From positions 1 to 64,000 of the forward strand of contig NZ_FOEQ01000014.1 of assembly GCF_900110655.1 (NCBI RefSeq): a DNA stretch of 64,000 nucleotides, read 5' to 3'. Under the pieces are notes generated by a model that saw nothing but the letters and a program-made list of their open reading frames with translations, made no database searches and was not told the origin of the DNA. Position 1 is the stretch's first letter, and each line of letters opens with the position of its first letter. Positions 23,515-32,900 of the stretch are shown here, in pieces. Source of the stretch: Pseudomonas soli (GTDB lineage Bacteria > Pseudomonadota > Gammaproteobacteria > Pseudomonadales > Pseudomonadaceae). Made by a program: the position numbers and the translations under genes.

Positions 23515-24083
23515 CAGGCGTGGCCCGCCTGGCTGGTCAGCAGGCTGAGGTTGATCCCCAGGCTGGCGGCGGCGGCGCCCAGGCGCATGTCGCTGGCCAC
23601 GCCGAAGATGATCTCGGGGTCGAAGGGGCAGTTGAGCCAGGCGTTGTCGGCAAGCTCGGCCTCCAGCTGGCCGGCTTCCCAGCCCGCGTAGCCCAGGGTG
23701 ATCAGGCTCTTGCGCGGACCGTCGCCGGCGGCGATGGCGAACAGCACGTCCTGTGAGGTGGACAGCGACAAGCCCTCCAGCTCGACCGTGGCCTGGTAGC
23801 TGCGGTCGTTGCTGTGCAGCACGAAGCCGCGGTCGGTCTGCACCGGCCCTCCCTGGTAGATCGGGATGTGCAGGGTGCTGGCCGGCGGCTCATCGTCCGG
23901 GCGCAACTGTTCGAGGATGTCGGCCAGGTTCAGCTCCTGCGGGCGGTTGACCACCAGGCCCATGGCGCCGTGGGCATTGTGCTCGACGATGTAGGTGAGG
24001 GTCTGGGCAAAGTTCGGATCGGCCATGTGCGGCATGGCGATCAGGAACTGGTGCTTGAGGTAGCTGGGGGCGAGGGTCTTCAT
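23514..24083 (-). CDS. YqgE/AlgH family protein
   Basis: A 189-residue DUF179 protein of the YqgE/AlgH family. It starts MKTLAPSYLKHQFLIAMPHM and shows the family blocks TYIVEHNAHGAMGLVVNRP and LGYAGWEAGQLEAEL. In P. aeruginosa the name AlgH comes from an association with alginate expression, but no biochemical activity is agreed. It is almost always adjacent to yqgF/ruvX, as here, and lies downstream of tonB. Confidence 0.94.
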   Translation of the reverse strand: MKTLAPSYLKHQFLIAMPHMADPNFAQTLTYIVEHNAHGAMGLVVNRPQELNLADILEQLRPDDEPPASTLHIPIYQGGPVQTDRGFVLHSNDRSYQATVELEGLSLSTSQDVLFAIAAGDGPRKSLITLGYAGWEAGQLEAELADNAWLNCPFDPEIIFGVASDMRLGAAAASLGINLSLLTSQAGHA

Positions 24084-24176
24084 GTCCGCTAGTGTGGCGC
24101 CAGGTGGCGAGGCTGACAAGGTGTGCAGAGGGCTGGAGGTATTCCCGCTCCCACCGGGGTGCCCGTCACCCTCGGG

Positions 24177-25076
24177 TCAGTTGCTCTGCAGCCGGTCACC
24201 CCGGGCAAAGCGCCAGGTACGGATGATCTCCAGGCGGTCGAACTCCGCCAGGTCCCCGGTGAACGGCGCGAAGGGCGCCGCCAGGCGCACGATGCGCTGG
24301 GCGGCCTGGTCCAGCACTGGCTGGCCCGAGGACTCCAGCACCAGTACCTCGTACAGTGAGCCGTCGCGGTTGATCGACACCATCATCCGCAGGCTGCCGT
24401 ACATCTGCTGGCGCCGGGCTTCTTCGGGGTAGTTGAGGTTGCCGATGCGCTCGACCTTCTTGCGCCACTCTTCCTTGTACCAGGCGCCCTTGTCGCGCAG
24501 GGTCGAGGCGGCGTTCAGGCGGTGGATGCGCGGGCGCTTGGCGTAGAGCTGCTGTTCCTGGGACAGCTCGGCCTCGAGGCTGGCGATCTGGCTGGACAGC
24601 TGCGAGCTGTCGAAGTCCGGAACCTTTGCCTGGGGCTGGGGTTGCGGCTTGCTTTCCTTCGGCTTGGGCTCGACTTTCTGCGGCTTCGGCGCCTGGGTGG
24701 CGACCACGGCCTTGGCCGGTGCCGGGGGTGTTTGCGGTTTCGCCGCCGGGGGCGGGGTGATCTTGTTGATCTTGCTGTCCTGGAACGGCGCGACCTCGGT
24801 GGTCTTGGGCACCGCTTTCTTGTCCAGAGTGCCGCTGCCCTGCTGGTTGTCCTGGGCCTGGAAGTCGGCCTTCTCGGGCGCTTTCTCGCTCTTGAAGGTG
24901 GCCAGGGTGATGTCCATGGCGTGACGAATCTCGGCCGGTTTGACCACGGTGAAACCCACGCCCAGGATCAGCGCCAGGTGCACCAGGGCGGCCAGGAACA
25001 GGGTGAAACCGAGCCGGTCCACCGGGCGAACGCGCGGTGGCAGCAGGTCGGGTGGGATGTCAGCGGGAAGCGTCAT
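24177..25076 (-). CDS. tonB: Energy transducer TonB
   Basis: A 299-residue TonB-type protein. One N-terminal membrane helix (LGFTLFLAALVHLALILGVGFTVV split across about residues 22-45) is followed by a Pro/Lys-rich periplasmic linker (KPQKVEPKPKESKPQPQPQ) and a C-terminal domain with LNYPEEARRQQMYGSLRMMV, the fold that contacts TonB boxes of outer-membrane receptors. The start at 25076 is chosen because the longer frame runs into the MITE-like element upstream. It may be one of several TonBs in this genome. Confidence 0.93.
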   Translation of the reverse strand: MTLPADIPPDLLPPRVRPVDRLGFTLFLAALVHLALILGVGFTVVKPAEIRHAMDITLATFKSEKAPEKADFQAQDNQQGSGTLDKKAVPKTTEVAPFQDSKINKITPPPAAKPQTPPAPAKAVVATQAPKPQKVEPKPKESKPQPQPQAKVPDFDSSQLSSQIASLEAELSQEQQLYAKRPRIHRLNAASTLRDKGAWYKEEWRKKVERIGNLNYPEEARRQQMYGSLRMMVSINRDGSLYEVLVLESSGQPVLDQAAQRIVRLAAPFAPFTGDLAEFDRLEIIRTWRFARGDRLQSN

Positions 25077-25095
25077 CGGGTATCCAGCAACCGCT

Positions 25096-25237
25096 AGGCT
25101 CTGTACGAAAAGCCTTGATACTTGTTCATGCTGCGTTGAGAACAGCCTCGGAATGCTCATGTACTCCAGTACACTCCGCTTCCTCGGCTGTTTTCGCCTT
25201 GCCTGACCTGCGTCTCAAGAGTTTTCGTACAGAGCCT
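25096..25237. mobile_element. 142-bp MITE-like element between tonB and gshB
   Basis: Perfect 16-bp terminal inverted repeats AGGCTCTGTACGAAAA (25096-25111) and its reverse complement (25222-25237) enclose a non-coding 110-nt core. The core itself has a long imperfect dyad centred on GTACTCCAGTAC, with AACAGCC and GGCTGTT at its edges. No transposase is present and no clear target duplication is visible. The shape (short, terminal repeats, internal hairpin, no ORF) is that of a non-autonomous miniature transposable element. It lies in the upstream region of tonB. Confidence 0.75.
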
Positions 25238-25309
25238 CTGCGGGGCAGCAGCTCAGTCAAAAAGGACCGGCATCATACCCCACTGCGCGGTGTTGCCACG
25301 TGTCCTCGG

Positions 25310-26263
25310 TCAGCGCGCCTGAAGCTTGCGATCAATGGCGTCCATCAATTGCCCGCCGATATTGGTGTTGAAGGCAGCGTCGATCTCGCGGATGCAGGTC
25401 GGGCTGGTGACGTTGATTTCGGTGAGGTAGTCGCCGATCACGTCCAGGCCGACGAACAGCAGGCCCTTTTCACGCAAGGTCGGGCCGACCTGGGCGGCGA
25501 TCCAGCGATCGCGCTCGCTCAACGGGCGGGCTTCGCCGCGGCCGCCGGCGGCCAGGTTGCCGCGGGTCTCGCCGCTGGCCGGGATGCGCGCCAGGCAGTA
25601 GTCCACCGGCTCGCCGTCGATCATCAGGATGCGCTTGTCGCCGTCCTTGATCGCCGGCAGGTAGGCCTGCGCCATGATCTGCTGGGCGCCGAGCGCGGTC
25701 AGCGTTTCGAGGATCACCGACAGGTTGGGGTCGCCGACCCGGTGACGGAAGATCGAAGTGCCACCCATGCCATCCAGCGGCTTGAGAATCACATCACCAT
25801 GCTCGGCGGCGAACTCGCGGATGATGTCGGGGCGGCGGCTGACCAGGGTGGGTGGCGTGCACTGCGGGAACAGCGTAGCGAACAGCTTCTCGTTGCAGTC
25901 GCGCAGGCTCTGCGGCTTGTTGACCACCAGCACGCCTTCGGCCTCGGCCTGTTCCAGCAGGTAGGTGCTGTAGACGAACTCCATGTCGAAGGGCGGGTCC
26001 TTGCGCATCAGGATCACGTCCAGCTCGGCCAGGGTGCTGTCCTGCTCCTCGCCCAGTTCGAACCAGCGGGCCGGGTCGGCGAACACCTTGAGCGGGCGCA
26101 TGCGTGCGCGGGCCTTGCCCTGGCCCTGGTACAGGTCGCGCTGCTCCATGTAGAACAGGCTCCAGCCGCGGGCCTGGGCGGCCAGCAACATGGCCAGCGA
26201 GCTGTCCTTTTTGTAGGAGATGGACGCGATGGGGTCCATGACAATCCCGAGGCGAACGCTCAT
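25310..26263 (-). CDS. gshB: Glutathione synthetase
   Basis: A 317-residue ATP-grasp ligase joining gamma-glutamylcysteine and glycine to make glutathione. Family features include RLGIVMDPIASISYKKDSSL at the N-terminus, the ATP-grasp loop LKPLDGMGGTSIFR, and the metal/ATP end DVIGDYLTEINVTSPT. It is divergent from pilG, with 183 nt between them. Confidence 0.97.
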   Translation of the reverse strand: MSVRLGIVMDPIASISYKKDSSLAMLLAAQARGWSLFYMEQRDLYQGQGKARARMRPLKVFADPARWFELGEEQDSTLAELDVILMRKDPPFDMEFVYSTYLLEQAEAEGVLVVNKPQSLRDCNEKLFATLFPQCTPPTLVSRRPDIIREFAAEHGDVILKPLDGMGGTSIFRHRVGDPNLSVILETLTALGAQQIMAQAYLPAIKDGDKRILMIDGEPVDYCLARIPASGETRGNLAAGGRGEARPLSERDRWIAAQVGPTLREKGLLFVGLDVIGDYLTEINVTSPTCIREIDAAFNTNIGGQLMDAIDRKLQAR

Positions 26264-26446
26264 GGGGTAGTTCCTCTTGGCGGCACTGGCCGCATGGTAC
26301 GAAAGAAAAGTGGCTCAGGGTGGCGCCGGGCGCGCCCACGGTCAAGGGGCGGGCGGATGGAATGGCCTTCGGGAGTGTGCTAAAAAGGCCAGGCACATGG
26401 CCTGCATGGCCTTTTGGCGAATTCGCTCCCAGGCAGAAGCGCAACT

Positions 26447-26848
26447 ATGGAACAACCCCTGAAGGTGATGGTGATCGACGATTCCCGCACGATCCGCCGC
26501 ACCGCGCAGATGTTGCTCGGCGAGGCAGGCTGCGAGGTGATCACCGCCAGTGACGGCTTCGACGCCCTGGCCAAGATCGTCGACCACAAACCGCGGGTCA
26601 TCTTCGTCGACGTGCTGATGCCGCGCCTCGACGGCTACCAGACCTGCGCCATCATCAAGCACAACCGCGAGTTCAAGGACACCCCGGTGATCCTGCTCTC
26701 TTCCCGCGACGGCCTGTTCGACAAGGCCCGCGGCCGGGTGGTCGGTTCCGACCAGTTCCTGACCAAACCTTTCAGCAAGGAAGAACTGCTCGACGCGATC
26801 CGTGCCTGCGTGCCGGGCTTCGCCGCGCAGGATCCACACGCACCCTGA
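26447..26848 (+). CDS. pilG: Twitching/Chp-system response regulator PilG
   Basis: A 133-residue stand-alone receiver domain (CheY-like). The acidic pocket is VMVIDDSRT, the phospho-acceptor is Asp55 in VIFVDVLMPR, and the conserved Lys is in LTKPF. In P. aeruginosa PilG is phosphorylated by ChpA and drives type IV pilus extension and cAMP signalling. The start at 26447 is taken over an ATG 33 nt upstream because MEQPLKVMVIDD matches the family. It heads the pilG-pilH-pilI-pilJ-chpA-chpC cluster. Confidence 0.95.
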   Translation: MEQPLKVMVIDDSRTIRRTAQMLLGEAGCEVITASDGFDALAKIVDHKPRVIFVDVLMPRLDGYQTCAIIKHNREFKDTPVILLSSRDGLFDKARGRVVGSDQFLTKPFSKEELLDAIRACVPGFAAQDPHAP

Positions 26849-26870
26849 CGCCGCCCACGCAGGGCGGCGT
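26848..26870 (+). terminator. GC hairpin between pilG and pilH
   Basis: ACGCCGCCC (26848-26856) pairs with GGGCGGCGT (26862-26870), beginning at the last base of the pilG stop and followed by CTCTATTTCC. It may partly terminate or stabilise the pilG mRNA so that PilG exceeds downstream products. Confidence 0.5.
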
Positions 26871-26895
26871 CTCTATTTCCTGATGGGGAAACAGC

Positions 26896-27261
26896 ATGGC
26901 CCGAGTTCTGATTGTCGACGACTCGCCGACAGAGATGTACAAATTGACCGAATGGCTGGAGAAGCACGGCTATGGGGTGCTCAAGGCCGACAACGGCGCC
27001 GACGGCGTGGCCCTGGCGCGCCAGGAGAAGCCCGACGCGGTGTTGATGGACATCGTCATGCCCGGCATGAACGGTTTCCAGGCCACCCGCCAGTTGAGCA
27101 AGGACCCGGAAACCAGCGCCATTCCGGTGATCGTGGTCACCACCAAGGACCAGGAAACCGATCGGATCTGGGCCCAGCGCCAGGGCGCCCGCGACTTCCT
27201 GACCAAACCTGTGGAAGAAGACGCGCTGATCACCAAGCTCAAAGAAGTGCTGCAGGCTTGA
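26896..27261 (+). CDS. pilH: Chp-system response regulator PilH
   Basis: A 121-residue stand-alone receiver domain. The acidic pair is LIVDDSPTEM, the phospho-acceptor is Asp52 in VLMDIVMPGMNG, and Lys lies in LTKPVEED. In P. aeruginosa PilH opposes PilG, acting on retraction or as a phosphate sink. Its stop overlaps the TTG start proposed for pilI. Confidence 0.95.
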   Translation: MARVLIVDDSPTEMYKLTEWLEKHGYGVLKADNGADGVALARQEKPDAVLMDIVMPGMNGFQATRQLSKDPETSAIPVIVVTTKDQETDRIWAQRQGARDFLTKPVEEDALITKLKEVLQA

Positions 27262-27812
27262 CCACCCGGCCCCAGGGCGCGTCGCTGACCGCCTTCGAAC
27301 TGCTGCTGGACATCGACCGGCGCTGCCGCCTGCTGGTGGCCGACCAGCCACCGCAGGACATCCGCCTGCAACAATGGAGCGGCATCGGTTTTCGAGTTGC
27401 CGGACAGTGGTTCGTCGCGCCCATGGGCGAAGTCGCCGAAGTGCTGCGTGAGCCCCGCGCTAGCCGGGTGCCGGGTGTGCAGCCCTGGGTGCGCGGAGTG
27501 GCCAACCTGCGTGGGCGGCTGCTGCCGGTGATGGACCTGTGTGCGTTTTTTGGCCTTGGCCCGGCCGCGGCGGGCAAGCAACGGCGCGTGTTGGTGCTGG
27601 ATCATGAAGAGCTGTTCGCCGGGCTGCTGGTGGATGAGGTGGTCGGCTTGCAGCATTTCGCTCTGAGCAGCCTCGAGCTGTCACCGCCGCAACCGTTGAT
27701 CCGTGCGGCCGCGCCCTTCGTACATGGGCATTTTCCCCGTGAGCGTAATTGGGCGATCTTCAGCCCGTTCGCCCTGGCCCAGGCGCCGGGCTTTCTCGAT
27801 GTGGCGTTGTAG
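27258..27812 (+). CDS. pilI: Chp-system CheW-like adaptor PilI
   Basis: A 184-residue CheW-domain protein linking receptor PilJ to kinase ChpA. The CheW pattern appears as IGFRVAGQWFVAPMGEVAEVLR, VRGVANLRGRLLPVMDL and GLLVDEVVGLQHF. No ATG fits: the open frame runs upstream through pilH, and the best start is TTG at 27258, overlapping the pilH stop by 4 nt (TTGA). That gives LTTRPQGASLTAFELL as the N-terminus (Met in place of the first residue). The start is inferred; the coding assignment is firm. Confidence 0.88.
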   Translation: MTTRPQGASLTAFELLLDIDRRCRLLVADQPPQDIRLQQWSGIGFRVAGQWFVAPMGEVAEVLREPRASRVPGVQPWVRGVANLRGRLLPVMDLCAFFGLGPAAAGKQRRVLVLDHEELFAGLLVDEVVGLQHFALSSLELSPPQPLIRAAAPFVHGHFPRERNWAIFSPFALAQAPGFLDVAL

Positions 27813-27824
27813 AGGACTTTCGAC

Positions 27825-29900
27825 GTGAACAAGCCAGGACCCACCGTTGCCGCAGCTGGCGTCTCGCCCGCCGCCGTGGCCCAACGCCCGCGTAGCACCG
27901 CGCAGATCACCGTGCTGTTCGTGGTGCTGATCCTGTCGATCGTCCTGTTGTTCGCCAACTTCGCCTACCTCAACACCCAGGCCAACCACGACAAGCAGTA
28001 CATAGGCCATGCCGGCGAGCTGCGCGTGCTGTCCCAGCGCATTGCCAAGAACGCCACCGAGGCTGCGGCGGGCAAGGCGTTGGCGTTCAGGTTGCTCAGC
28101 GATGCACGCAACGACTTCGAACGACGCTGGAGCTACCTGCGCGAAGGTGACAAGGCCACCGGCCTGCCCGCAGCGCCCGCCGCGGTGCGCGACGAAATGG
28201 ATGCGGTACGCCAGGACTGGGAGAACCTGCGCAAGAACACCGACACCATCCTGGCCAGTGAACAGACCGTGCTGTCGCTGCATCAGGTCGCGGCCACCCT
28301 GGCCGAAACGGTTCCGCAGTTGCAGGTCGAATACGAGAAAGTAGTTGAAATCCTGCTGCAGAGCGGTGCGCCGGCCAATCAGGTGGCCGTGGCCCAGCGC
28401 CAGTTGCTGCTGGCCGAGCGCATTCTCGGCTCGGTCAACACCGTGCTCGCCGGTGACGAGTCCTCGGTGCAGGCCGCCGATGCCTTCGGCCGCGACGCCA
28501 GCCGTTTCGGCCAGGTGCTCGAGGGTATGCTCGCCGGCAATCCGGCGATTCAGGTCACCCGCGTCGAGGACACCGATGCCCGGGCGCGCCTGGCCGAGAT
28601 CGCCGAACTGTTCCAGTTCGTCTCGGGCTCGGTGGACGAGATTCTCGAAACCTCGCCCGAACTGTTTCGCGTGCGCGAGGCTGCCGGCAACATCTTCAGC
28701 CTGTCGCAGACCCTGCTCGACGAAGCCTCGCACCTGGCCAACGGCTTCGAGAACCTGGCCGGCGGGCGCACTCTCGACACCGTCGGCGGCTATGTGCTCG
28801 GCCTGCTGGCACTGGCCTCGATCATCCTCATCGGCCTGGTGATGGTGCGCGCCACGCACCGCCAGCTGCGCGAAACCGCCGAGAAAAACGAACGCAACCA
28901 GCAGGCGATCATGCGTTTGCTAGACGAGATCGAGGAACTGGCCGACGGCGACCTGACCGTCACGGTTTCGGTGACTGAGGACTTCACCGGCGCCATTGCC
29001 GACTCGATCAACTATTCGGTTGACCAGCTTCGCGATCTGGTTGCCACCATCAACCACAGCGCCGAGCAGGTGGCTGCTGCGGTGCAGGACACGCAGAACA
29101 CCGCTCGCCAACTGGCCAAGGCTTCGGAGCACCAAGCGGAGCAGATCAGCGAGGCGTCCGAGGCGGTGGGTGACATGGTCGAGTCTATCGACCGGGTCTC
29201 CGCACATGCCTATGAATCGGCCAAGGTGGCCGAGCGCTCGGTGGCCATTGCCAACAAGGGCAACGAGGTGGTGCACAACACCATCCACGGCATGGACAAC
29301 ATCCGCGAGCAGATCCAGGACACCGCCAAGCGGATCAAGCGCCTGGGTGAATCCTCTCAGGAGATCGGCGATATCGTCAGCCTGATCGACGACATTGCCG
29401 AGCAGACCAATATCCTCGCCCTCAACGCGGCCATCCAGGCGTCGCTCGCCGGTGAGGCTGGCCGAGGCTTTGCCGTGGTCGCCGACGAAGTGCAGCGCCT
29501 GGCCGAGCGCTCGTCCTCGGCAACCCGGCAGATCGAGGCGTTGGTGCGCACCATCCAGGCCGACACCAACGAGGCGGTGATCTCCATGGAGCAGACCACC
29601 GCCGAAGTGGTGCGCGGCGCGCGCCTGGCCCAGGACGCCGGCGTGGCGCTGGCTGAGATCGAAGGTGTATCGCAGACGATGGCCGACCTTATCCACAGCA
29701 TCTCTGATGCCGCTCAGTTGCAGACGTCGTCTGCCGGGCAGATTTCCCACACCATGGCGGTGATCCAGCAGATCACCGCACAGACCTCCGCCGGTTCCGG
29801 GGCCACGGCCGACAGCATCCGCCACCTGGCGCGCATGGCCAGCGAGATGCGCCGTTCGGTATCCGGTTTCACCCTGCCCAGACCGGTGGAACGGTCGTGA
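27825..29900 (+). CDS. pilJ: Chp-system methyl-accepting chemoreceptor PilJ
   Basis: A 691-residue receptor starting at GTG. Membrane helix 1 is near residues 26-48, the periplasmic helical sensor (PilJ type, RVLSQRIAKNATEAA) spans to about 315, helix 2 is near 320-342, then HAMP and a cytoplasmic signalling domain with EQTNILALNAAIQASLAGEA. The tip differs from ordinary chemoreceptors (IQASLAGEAGRG instead of IEAARAGEAGRG), a feature of PilJ that separates Chp from flagellar chemotaxis. It overlaps chpA by 4 nt. Confidence 0.95.
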   Translation: MNKPGPTVAAAGVSPAAVAQRPRSTAQITVLFVVLILSIVLLFANFAYLNTQANHDKQYIGHAGELRVLSQRIAKNATEAAAGKALAFRLLSDARNDFERRWSYLREGDKATGLPAAPAAVRDEMDAVRQDWENLRKNTDTILASEQTVLSLHQVAATLAETVPQLQVEYEKVVEILLQSGAPANQVAVAQRQLLLAERILGSVNTVLAGDESSVQAADAFGRDASRFGQVLEGMLAGNPAIQVTRVEDTDARARLAEIAELFQFVSGSVDEILETSPELFRVREAAGNIFSLSQTLLDEASHLANGFENLAGGRTLDTVGGYVLGLLALASIILIGLVMVRATHRQLRETAEKNERNQQAIMRLLDEIEELADGDLTVTVSVTEDFTGAIADSINYSVDQLRDLVATINHSAEQVAAAVQDTQNTARQLAKASEHQAEQISEASEAVGDMVESIDRVSAHAYESAKVAERSVAIANKGNEVVHNTIHGMDNIREQIQDTAKRIKRLGESSQEIGDIVSLIDDIAEQTNILALNAAIQASLAGEAGRGFAVVADEVQRLAERSSSATRQIEALVRTIQADTNEAVISMEQTTAEVVRGARLAQDAGVALAEIEGVSQTMADLIHSISDAAQLQTSSAGQISHTMAVIQQITAQTSAGSGATADSIRHLARMASEMRRSVSGFTLPRPVERS

Positions 29901-32900
29901 GCGGGGCAAGCATGGCCGGCCCGGGCAGTACGGCTGGCGAGCGCCACGACACGGTGGCCCTGGCATGGATCAAGGCCCCCATCCTTGATTGCCTGGCACA
30001 GGCGCGACAGGCCCTGGAGCGTTTTTCGGCAGATCCGGGCGACCTGTCGATGCTGGCGTTCTTTGTCGACAACCTTCACCAGGTGCACGGTTGCCTGCAC
30101 TTGCTCGAATTGCCGGGCGCGACGCGCCTGGCCGAGGAACTGGAGCTGCTTGGGCGGGCCATGTCCGACGGACAGGTGCGCCCTCGTGGCGACTGCCTGG
30201 GCGCGCTGTTCCGGGGGCTCGAGCAATTGCCGCCCTACCTGGATCGCCTGCGCGGGGCACGCCACGACCTGCCATTGGTGGTCATGCCACTGCTCAACCA
30301 GCTGCGGGTCTGCCGCGGTGCCGAACCCCTGGCCCAAGGCAGCCTGCTGGGCGACCTCGGACAGCGCCTGGCTGGCGCGGCGGACCTGGCCAACCTCGAT
30401 CTTTCCCTGGGGAGCTGGCGTGAACACATGCAGGCCGGTCCTGGGCGCGACGCGCTGCGTTCGGTGGTGATGGCGCTGTGCGATGACCTGATGCGCATCA
30501 AGGACCGTCTCGACCCCTTCGTCAGTGGCGAGCATCCGCCACGCGAACCGCTGGAGACGTTGCTGCCGCCCCTGCGCCATGTCGCCGACACTCTGGCAGT
30601 GCTGGGTTTCCAGCAGCCACGACGTGTGATCATCGACCAGGTGCTGGCGCTGCAGGCGCAGGTCGAGAATGACGGCGCGGTGGACGAGGCGCTGTTGATG
30701 GATGTCGCCGGGGCGTTGTTGTACGTCGAGGCGACCCTCAACGGCATGGTCGGGCCGCTGGAGGAGACCTCGCCAGGCAACCTGCCTGGTTCTGACCTGG
30801 CCGAGATTCGTCAGTTGGTACTCAACGAGTCGCTCAATGTGCTGCAGCAGGCCAAGGACCTGATCGGCGACTGCCTGGAGTCGGACTGGTCGCGTCAGCG
30901 CCTGCAGGCCTTGCCCGGTCTGCTGCAGCAGGTGCGCGGGGCGTTGGCGATGCTGATGCTTCCGGCTGCCGCCGAAGTGTTCGGCGGGTGTGCGGGATAT
31001 GTGCAGGGCTGGCTGGGTCATGTGGAGGAAGAGCCGCTGCCCGATGAGTTGGCCCATCTGGCCGATGCCCTGTGCGCCGGCGAGGCCTGGTTGCAGTGGC
31101 GAGTGGCCGACCCGCTGGCTGATGCCCAGCGTTTCATCGACATGGCCCTCGCCAGCCTGACCGCCCTGGGCGTGCAATGCCCGCGCCTCGAGCGCCCCTT
31201 GGCTGACGCCCGGACGGCGGACGGGATCGATGACGAGTTGCGCGAAGTGTTCCTCGAAGAGGCCGGCGAACTGTTGCCTGAAATAGAGCGCCAATGGCTG
31301 CGTTGGCGTGCCGACAATGGTTTGCGTGATTCACTGATCGAGGTGCGTCGTGCGCTGCATACGCTCAAGGGCAGCGGGCGGATGGTCCACGCAGAGGCCG
31401 TGGCGGAGCTTGCCTGGGGCGCCGAGCACCTGCTTAACCGGGTGCTGGAGGGGCGCATCACGCTGAGTGCCGAAGGCCTGGTGGCCTTGCAGCAGGTCTT
31501 CGTGCGCCTGCCCGACCTGCTCGCCGACTTCGCCGCCAGCCAACTGCCGCCCACTGCGGAAATCGAGCAACTGGCCGGGCATCTGCACGCGCTGGCGCTC
31601 AACGACACGCCGGCCAGTGCCAGCATCGACGGTCTCGATCCGCAGCTGCTGGAGATCTTCCGTAACGAGGCACAAGGGCACCTGGCCGGGCTCGATGTCT
31701 TCCTGCAGATGGCTGATGCTCAAGGCACAGGGGTCAGCGACAGCCTGCAACGCGCCTTGCACACCCTAAAGGGCAGCGCCGCCATGGCCGGCGTGATGCC
31801 GGTGGCGGAGCTGGCCACCGCGCTCGACCGCCTGGTGCGCGAATACAAAGGTCATCACCTGCCTTTGCAGCAGGCCGAAACCGAGCTGCTGGAGGCTGCA
31901 CGTGCGCTGTTCCACCTGGGGCTGGCCCAGCTGGACAGCACGCCATTGGCTGCCATCCCGGGGGCTGCGGCGTTGATCGAGCAGGTCGGGCAAACGGTCG
32001 ATGCTAGGCTGGCCAGGCACCAGGCCGAGGCGCATCCGGCACGCCGGGCCCGGCGTGACCCGCAACTGACGGCCACTTTCCTGACCCTGGGCATGGATAT
32101 CCTGCTCGACGCCGAGGCGCGGCTCGCCAACTGGCAGGCCGACGCCACGCAGCATCATGAGCTGCACCTGCTGCTCGAGGAAATGACCACCCTCAGCCAT
32201 GGCGCGCACCAGGCCGAGCTGTGGCAGGTGGATGAAGTCTGCGAAGGGTTGCTCGACCTGTACGGTGCGGTCGAAGAGGGCAGCCTGGCGGTGACGCCGC
32301 GTTTCTTCGCCATCGCCCGGCAGGCCCACGAAGCGCTGTTCGACCTGTTCGATGAAATAGCCGCCGGGCAGGATCCGACAGCACGCCCCGATTGCCTGGC
32401 CGCCTTGCACGGCTTGCTTGATGATGCCCTCGATCCGGCGGCCCTGGGGCTGGTAGGCGCAGCTGGCGCGACAACGCTGCCTGTCGCAGGTCAGCTACCG
32501 GACCCAGCGGTCGTTGACCTGTTCCTCGAGGAAGCCGCCGATATTCTCGAGGGCGCCGACCAGGCGCTGCGGCAATGGAAGGACGATCCCGAAAGCCTGT
32601 CACCGCTGTCTGCGTTGCAACATGATGTGCTGACCCTCAAGGGCGGCGCGCAGATGGCTGCGATCGGTGCGATCGAAGTGCTTGCCCAGGAGCTCGCGCT
32701 GCTCTACGAAGGGCTGGTGGACCGGCGGATCGGGGCAAGCCTGCGGCTGTTCGAGCTGCTCGCACGCAGCCATGACGCCCTGGCCGGGATGCTGCGCAGC
32801 TTGCGCGAGGGACAGTCACCGCTGTCGGCGGTGGAGTTGCTGGGTGAACTGCGCGATTTCCGTCACAACGCTCCGCCACCTGGCCCGGTCGAGGCGCAGG

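Noticed and set aside
25096..25237. Possibility that the 142-bp inverted repeat is simply a tonB terminator or attenuator
   Set aside because: The arms are 110 nt apart and it lies upstream, not downstream, of tonB; a terminator would need a tight stem. The MITE reading fits better, though regulatory effects remain possible.
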